Of a DNA stretch of 27,601 nt, positions 23,616 through 27,601 are shown one piece after another. Made by a program: the position numbers and the translations under genes. The notes under the pieces are model-generated. The model searched no databases, was not told the DNA's origin, and worked only from the letters and a program-made list of their open reading frames with translations. The stretch is from CALHVX01 sp051027215 (GTDB taxonomy: Bacteria; Pseudomonadota; Gammaproteobacteria; Pseudomonadales; Azotimanducaceae): assembly GCA_051027215.1 (NCBI GenBank), contig JBPCXR010000098.1, positions 1 to 27,601 on the forward strand, read 5' to 3'. Position 1 is the first letter of the stretch; the number at the start of each line of letters is the position of its first letter.

Positions 23616-25562
23616 GTGCTGAAGTACCTAACGAGCACTCTGTTTTGCGCAATGCTGGGTTACTCGAGCTCGCTGTGCGCCCAGCTTGAAACGGGAGCGA
23701 GCGCTCCAAACCTGTATCAAGTGAGGTGTCAGGGTTGCCATGGCGCTATAGGGTCTTCGAACGAGCCGTTCTATCCGTCTCTAACGGCCAAAGCCCGGAC
23801 CATGGAACCGTCCGAATTTGTCAGCGTTGTTCTGCATGGACGCTTAAGGGGCTCAATCGACCTTGCCCAAGGTGGGTCTAACATGCCCGCCCACGATTAC
23901 CTACCGAACGAAGACATCGCTCAGATCGTCTCGGGGATCTACCGATCCGCCGGATTGTCCGATACTGAAGTCACAACCGAGCAAGTCTCCTTAGTGCGTG
24001 CCGATGTGATTTCCGAGGAACACGATATCGTGGTTTCTCAGGCTGAATACGAGTCGGCAGAGCGGCTCTATTTTCAATACTGTGCGGGATGCCATGGGCT
24101 GCAGCGTCAAGGACTCAGTGGCAGCAGTCTCGACCCTGCGTCACTCACCGGCCTTAGCAGCCAATCGCTCATGCAGAGCATTCACTACGGCAGCCCCTGG
24201 GGCATGCCCAACTGGGGGACATCAGAACAGCTGACAGCGGAGCAGATGAGCTCGCTTGCCCGCTATTTAAAAGTTGGTGCGAGGCAATCGCCGCAGTTTG
24301 CCTTCACAGACATGACCGCTAGCTGGCAGCAGCTCGTCGAGCCGAAACAACGGCCAAGGCGGCGTCAGTTCGCTGTTGCGACGGATGATTTGTTCGTGTC
24401 TTTGCTGCATGACACTGGCCAGGTGGCTCTGGTCGACGGCGTGGGTGCCGCGATCGCGGCGTTTGTCGATACTGACCTAGCGCCTCACGACATTGATCTG
24501 TCGGGCGATGGTCGCTATCTCTACGTCCTAGCTCGGGGCGGTCAGCTGGCAATGATTGACCTGTTCATGGCCAAACCCCAGGTGGTGGCCCGTGCTCGTG
24601 CTGCCTACACGTCGCGCTCCCTTGCCGTGAGTCGGGGCAGGGGCCCCGCTGTGGTTGCGGTCGGTGGACACGCAAGTCCGCAGATCGCGTTGTTTGACGC
24701 TAAAACACTTGAGCCATTGGCTTCTGTGCGCCTCAATGAGCAGGAGATCTGGGGACAGAATTCTGCCATCGTCGATATTGCCGCGATGCCAGGCGGGCAT
24801 CGTTTCCTGATCCTGGCTCGGGGGCAATCCGGTGTTTTCGACCTCGCAGTGAGTAAGCGGGGCCGTAAGTCTCGACTCGTGTTCACGCCAATTGCTGGTG
24901 ATGTACGGGTGGGTGCAGGATCTTTTGACGTGTCGGGACGCCACTTCTTGATTCCGACTGCGCAAGGGGAGGTCATCGTTCTTGATTCCCGCGACAGCAA
25001 CACTGTTACCCGCATCACGGTACCGGGATTCGATGGCGGGACGACTAGAGGCGTTGCGTTCGCGGATCCGAAACTCGGGGCACTGTGGGCTCTGGGCTCG
25101 GCAGCAAGTGCCGAGGTCGCGCTCATTGGTACAGACCCAAAGCGCCACCCCGACCAAGCCTGGAAGGTGCTGCGCAAGATTTCGCTTCCTAGCGGTGGTT
25201 CTCTGCATCTAGCGGCCCATCAGAACGCAGAGGATTTATGGTCGGATTTGACGCTCAGCGGCCGCTCGTCCGTGGCGAGCAGCGTGCTGGCCATTGATCC
25301 GAGTGGAGCTACGGGAACCATCCGCTCGTTTGATCTACGGGAAACAGTGCCTAAGACTAGCGGTCCGCTGAAGGCCATCCAGCCACAGTTCAGTCGATCA
25401 GGGGAGCAAATTTGGTTTACTCTGTGGAATCGTCAAGACCAGCCCGCAGCATTGGTGGTGTTCGATGCCAAGTCAAAGCAAGTGAAATCGGTAATCGCAG
25501 ATCCGCGTTTGATTACGCCCATTCGGACCTACAGCGCGGCTACGCTGCTGGGTGACCACTGA
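23616..25562 (+). CDS. Di-haem cytochrome c / cytochrome d1-like propeller protein (NirS/NirN-related)
   Basis: The 648-aa exported protein starts with a signal peptide (MLKYLTSTLFCAMLGYSSSLCAQ). Two cytochrome c domains follow: CQGCH (Cys38-His42) and CAGCH (Cys156-His160). Residues about 240-645 form a cytochrome d1-type eight-bladed propeller of the NirS/NirN/NirF group. It is recognisable from DIDLSGDGRYLYVLARGG, MIDLFMAKPQVVA, ALIGTDPKRHPDQAWKVL, QIWFTLWNRQDQPAALVVFD and DPRLITP. His291 aligns with the axial d1-haem ligand of nitrite reductase. The two distal catalytic His positions appear to be Gly or small residues (around 433 and 475). No denitrification or haem d1 biosynthesis gene is present. 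It is therefore probably not a nitrite reductase. The GTG start lacks an SD. Its stop overlaps the next start (TGATG). Confidence 0.88.
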   Translation: MLKYLTSTLFCAMLGYSSSLCAQLETGASAPNLYQVRCQGCHGAIGSSNEPFYPSLTAKARTMEPSEFVSVVLHGRLRGSIDLAQGGSNMPAHDYLPNEDIAQIVSGIYRSAGLSDTEVTTEQVSLVRADVISEEHDIVVSQAEYESAERLYFQYCAGCHGLQRQGLSGSSLDPASLTGLSSQSLMQSIHYGSPWGMPNWGTSEQLTAEQMSSLARYLKVGARQSPQFAFTDMTASWQQLVEPKQRPRRRQFAVATDDLFVSLLHDTGQVALVDGVGAAIAAFVDTDLAPHDIDLSGDGRYLYVLARGGQLAMIDLFMAKPQVVARARAAYTSRSLAVSRGRGPAVVAVGGHASPQIALFDAKTLEPLASVRLNEQEIWGQNSAIVDIAAMPGGHRFLILARGQSGVFDLAVSKRGRKSRLVFTPIAGDVRVGAGSFDVSGRHFLIPTAQGEVIVLDSRDSNTVTRITVPGFDGGTTRGVAFADPKLGALWALGSAASAEVALIGTDPKRHPDQAWKVLRKISLPSGGSLHLAAHQNAEDLWSDLTLSGRSSVASSVLAIDPSGATGTIRSFDLRETVPKTSGPLKAIQPQFSRSGEQIWFTLWNRQDQPAALVVFDAKSKQVKSVIADPRLITPIRTYSAATLLGDH

Positions 25563-26026
25563 TGTATCAACGCATACTAGTCGCTGTGGATTCCGTCCAA
25601 GAGTCTGTCGACTCGGCGTTGAACGGTGCAACGGCGCTAGCGGGCAAAAACACGGAGATCGCGGTGCTGCATGTTGTCGAACCTCAATCTATTCCGTACA
25701 GCGTCGATCTGACCTTTACCGGCAACGTGTCAGAGGAGTTAGAAGAAAGCCGGCTTAAAGCGGCAAGGCGCCACATCGAGCGATTGTGCGCACCCTTCGG
25801 CGTAGATGGCGATAGGATTCATATCACGCTCGGTCGTCCAGCCTCCGAGATCCACAAACAGGCTCGGGATTTAGGCTGTGATCTGCTGTCTATTGCCAGT
25901 CATGGTCGCCACGGCTGGAAGAGGGTGCTCGGGTCTACGGCAAACGCCGTCTTGCACGGGACGCCGGTCGACGTTTTGGTAAGCAAGCTGGTTAGCAATG
26001 GAAACTCCACTAAGGATGAGTCATAA
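25562..26026 (+). CDS. Universal stress protein (UspA family)
   Basis: The 154-aa single-domain USP begins MYQRILVAVDSV, the first beta strand. It ends with SIASHGRHGWKRVLGSTANAVLHGTPVDVLV, the nucleotide-binding loop and last strand. The loop has Gly115, Gly118 and Gly124-Ser-Thr, similar to the ATP-binding type although the spacing is short. USPs are small cytoplasmic proteins that help cells survive starvation, respiratory arrest or oxidative stress, by mechanisms that are mostly unknown. The ATG overlaps the TGA of the cytochrome gene by one base, so expression is probably translationally coupled. The pairing suggests a role when respiration or redox state changes. Confidence 0.92.
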   Translation: MYQRILVAVDSVQESVDSALNGATALAGKNTEIAVLHVVEPQSIPYSVDLTFTGNVSEELEESRLKAARRHIERLCAPFGVDGDRIHITLGRPASEIHKQARDLGCDLLSIASHGRHGWKRVLGSTANAVLHGTPVDVLVSKLVSNGNSTKDES

Positions 26027-26027
26027 A

Positions 26028-26363
26028 ATGGGTCGCGATGTTGATGAGGGAAGTTATCAAGAATTGCAGAGTCTGAAGGCTGAAGCTCAAACTCGGCTAG
26101 ATAAGCTAGACAGCCACATGCGGCACGAGAGCGGTCCGGTTTCTCCTGATTTTGCAGAACAAGCGAGCGAGACAGTGAACGATGAGACCATTGTTGCGCT
26201 GCGGGAGCAGCTTGGCGAAGAAATCGCAATGATTAACGCCGCTTTGAAGCGAATCGACGAGGGTGTTTACGGTACCTGCGCAAAGTGTGGGCAGCGCATA
26301 GAGCCGGCACGGCTGCAGGCGATACCCTTTGTAGAACGCTGCATAGACTGCAGCTCCGTCTAG
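26028..26363 (+). CDS. DksA/TraR-type C4 zinc-finger protein
   Basis: The small (111 aa) DksA/TraR-family protein has a helical N-terminal half that would form a coiled coil (about 8-78). It carries SPDFAEQA with acidic residues (Asp41, Glu44) at the likely tip. Then comes YGTCAKCGQRIEPARLQAIPFVERCIDC, a zinc finger with Cys84, Cys87, Cys105 and Cys108. Such proteins insert into the RNA polymerase secondary channel and adjust transcription during stress. It is shorter than DksA (about 150 aa) and close to the TraR/YbiI-like class. Starts at 25998 and 26016 are also in frame but overlap the USP gene. ATG 26028 lies one base after the USP stop, with AAGGA 12 bases upstream. It is part of the same operon. 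Confidence 0.88.
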   Translation: MGRDVDEGSYQELQSLKAEAQTRLDKLDSHMRHESGPVSPDFAEQASETVNDETIVALREQLGEEIAMINAALKRIDEGVYGTCAKCGQRIEPARLQAIPFVERCIDCSSV

Positions 26364-26397
26364 CGGCATAGATAAGTAGCTACGACAACAGCCAGCG

Positions 26398-27576
26398 ATG
26401 CTGTTCTTAACGCTTGGGGGCTTGTTTGCGATCGGCCTCTTGGCCGATTTGATTGGTCGCTACACCCTATTACCTAGAGTCACCGTTCTCATTGTCTCGG
26501 GAGTCCTGGTCGGTCCTTCGCTGCTAGCGATTGTGCCTCAGGCCTATGTGGACTTATGGTTTCCGAGCTTGACGACTCTTGCGCTGGCAATGATCGGCTT
26601 TCTCCTAGGCCAGAGCCTAACGCTGGATGAGATTCGAACAAGAGGCATGGAGGCGTTGTTCCTGGCCCTGGCCAAGGTCGTCTTCTCAGCGCTTGCGGTG
26701 TTCCTTGCTCTGTTGCTGCTCGGTTTGGATTGGCTGCCCGCACTGCTGCTTGGTGCCATTGCCGCAGCGACAGATCCGGCAGCAACCTATGATGTGGTGC
26801 GCGAATCGGGGAGCAAAGGCCCATTCACCAGCACGCTGTTGCGCATCGTTGCGATGGATGACGCGTTGGCGTTGATGTGGTTCGCCATTGTTGTAGCGAC
26901 CGCGAAGATGATCACGGGTTTTGAGGGAAACGGCTTTTTGCTGGCCGGACTGTGGGAAGTGTTCGGTAGCCTATTGCTGGGCGTTTTGCTCGGCATTCCC
27001 ATGGCCTACTTGACCGGTCGTATCAGCTCGGCTGATGACGATCACGAGCCGATTATGGTTGAAGCCCTAGGCTTTGTGTTGATCTGTGCCGGTTGCGCAC
27101 AGATTTTAGGTCTGTCGGCGATTCTCGCGGCGATGGCGATGGGAGCGACGGTAGCGACGTTTGCAACCCATCACAAAACACCTTTCTCTGCCATCGAAGG
27201 AATCGAATGGCCCTTCATGATCCTGTTTTTCGTTCTCGCTGGCGCCGCCCTAAGAATCGAGGGGATGATGGGATTCGTTGTGGTCGCGGTAGTCTACATC
27301 CTTGCGAGAACCCTAGGCGCTCAGCTGGGGGTTGCCAGCATCGCCAAGCGATTGCAGACCAGTGGAGCGGAGCGACGCTGGCTAGGGCTTGCGCTGTTGC
27401 CTCAAGCGGGAATCGCCATTGGCATGGCGCTAATAGCCTCACAAGAGTTCCCCCAGCATGCAGAATTGCTTTTAACATGCACTCTGTTTTCTACTGTTGT
27501 GCTGGAAATTGCGGCTCCGATCATCACTCGCCGAATACTGCGCCATGTTGGTGAAACTTCTCTGAGCAATTCTTAG
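26398..27576 (+). CDS. Cation:proton antiporter (monovalent cation/H+ exchanger family)
   Basis: The 392-aa inner-membrane protein has about 11-12 hydrophobic segments and belongs to the CPA superfamily of Na+(K+)/H+ exchangers. It is closer to the CPA2 (KefB/NapA-like) side. Ion-site motifs include AAATDPAATYDVV (124-134) and AMDDALALMWF with an Asp-Asp pair (154-155). A late LGLALLPQAGIAIGMALIAS segment is typical of these exchangers. There is no TrkA-N or other regulatory C-terminal domain, so it is the membrane part only. It starts 34 bases after the zinc-finger gene with a weak SD, as the likely fourth gene of the stress operon. It would adjust internal pH or K+/Na+. It is not closely similar to the CPA1 antiporter at 8023. 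Confidence 0.9.
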   Translation: MLFLTLGGLFAIGLLADLIGRYTLLPRVTVLIVSGVLVGPSLLAIVPQAYVDLWFPSLTTLALAMIGFLLGQSLTLDEIRTRGMEALFLALAKVVFSALAVFLALLLLGLDWLPALLLGAIAAATDPAATYDVVRESGSKGPFTSTLLRIVAMDDALALMWFAIVVATAKMITGFEGNGFLLAGLWEVFGSLLLGVLLGIPMAYLTGRISSADDDHEPIMVEALGFVLICAGCAQILGLSAILAAMAMGATVATFATHHKTPFSAIEGIEWPFMILFFVLAGAALRIEGMMGFVVVAVVYILARTLGAQLGVASIAKRLQTSGAERRWLGLALLPQAGIAIGMALIASQEFPQHAELLLTCTLFSTVVLEIAAPIITRRILRHVGETSLSNS

Positions 27577-27601
27577 TTACACGTTCAACCCTGTGAGAAG
27601 G

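Noticed and set aside
24528..25208. Long antisense open frames over the cytochrome d1-like gene
   Set aside because: The protein is Arg/Pro/Ser-rich with no domain; it is a shadow of the strongly supported plus-strand gene.
23616..25562. Calling the cytochrome gene nirS (nitrite reductase)
   Set aside because: Probable loss of both distal His, an extra haem c domain and the absence of nir genes argue against that name.

Overview
The window looks like chromosome of a Gram-negative bacterium, most likely a gammaproteobacterium, possibly a marine or hydrocarbon-associated one. The basis is a PEP-CTERM sorting tail, CYP153-type cytochromes P450, a periplasmic quinohaemoprotein alcohol dehydrogenase, an RND efflux pair, HDOD-domain proteins and a DksA/TraR-type zinc finger. 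The taxonomic placement is inference. I found no rRNA, tRNA, CRISPR array, insertion sequence or phage gene. Coding density is high, and the only gene-free stretch over 300 bases is 23137-23615.

Left part (1-10070): the end of a PEP-CTERM surface protein and a carotenoid oxygenase (+), then a strong hairpin. Next comes a minus-strand pair, PPOX-class flavin protein then MDR reductase. It is divergent from a plus-strand pair, CYP153 P450 then PQQ/haem c alcohol dehydrogenase. A palindromic operator-like array lies between the pairs. A second MDR reductase converges on the dehydrogenase, with overlapping stop codons. A crotonase and a CPA1 Na+/H+ antiporter follow on the minus strand.

Middle (10178-17233): two divergently transcribed HDOD signalling proteins, one with a GAF-like tail and one with a degenerate cyclic-nucleotide-binding-like head. 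After them comes an RND pump operon (membrane fusion protein then permease) with no outer-membrane channel gene.

Right-middle (17423-23136): two convergent operons that look like paralogous versions of each other. The plus-strand one is nitroreductase, GST, SDR. The minus-strand one is nitroreductase, CYP153 P450, SDR, unknown protein. Both SDRs have lost the canonical catalytic Tyr/Lys pattern, and one has its dinucleotide-binding glycine motif split by an insertion.

Right end (23616-27576): a tightly packed plus-strand operon of a two-haem-c plus cytochrome-d1-like propeller protein, a universal stress protein, a DksA/TraR-type zinc finger and a Na+/H+ antiporter-like membrane protein. The d1-like protein keeps the probable axial His but appears to lack both active-site histidines of nitrite reductase.

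Taken together, the window resembles an accessory oxidative-catabolism island. P450 hydroxylation of an aliphatic or terpenoid substrate would be followed by alcohol oxidation, and by double-bond reduction or hydration through MDR, SDR and crotonase enzymes. Efflux and stress functions flank it. The actual substrate cannot be read from the sequence.
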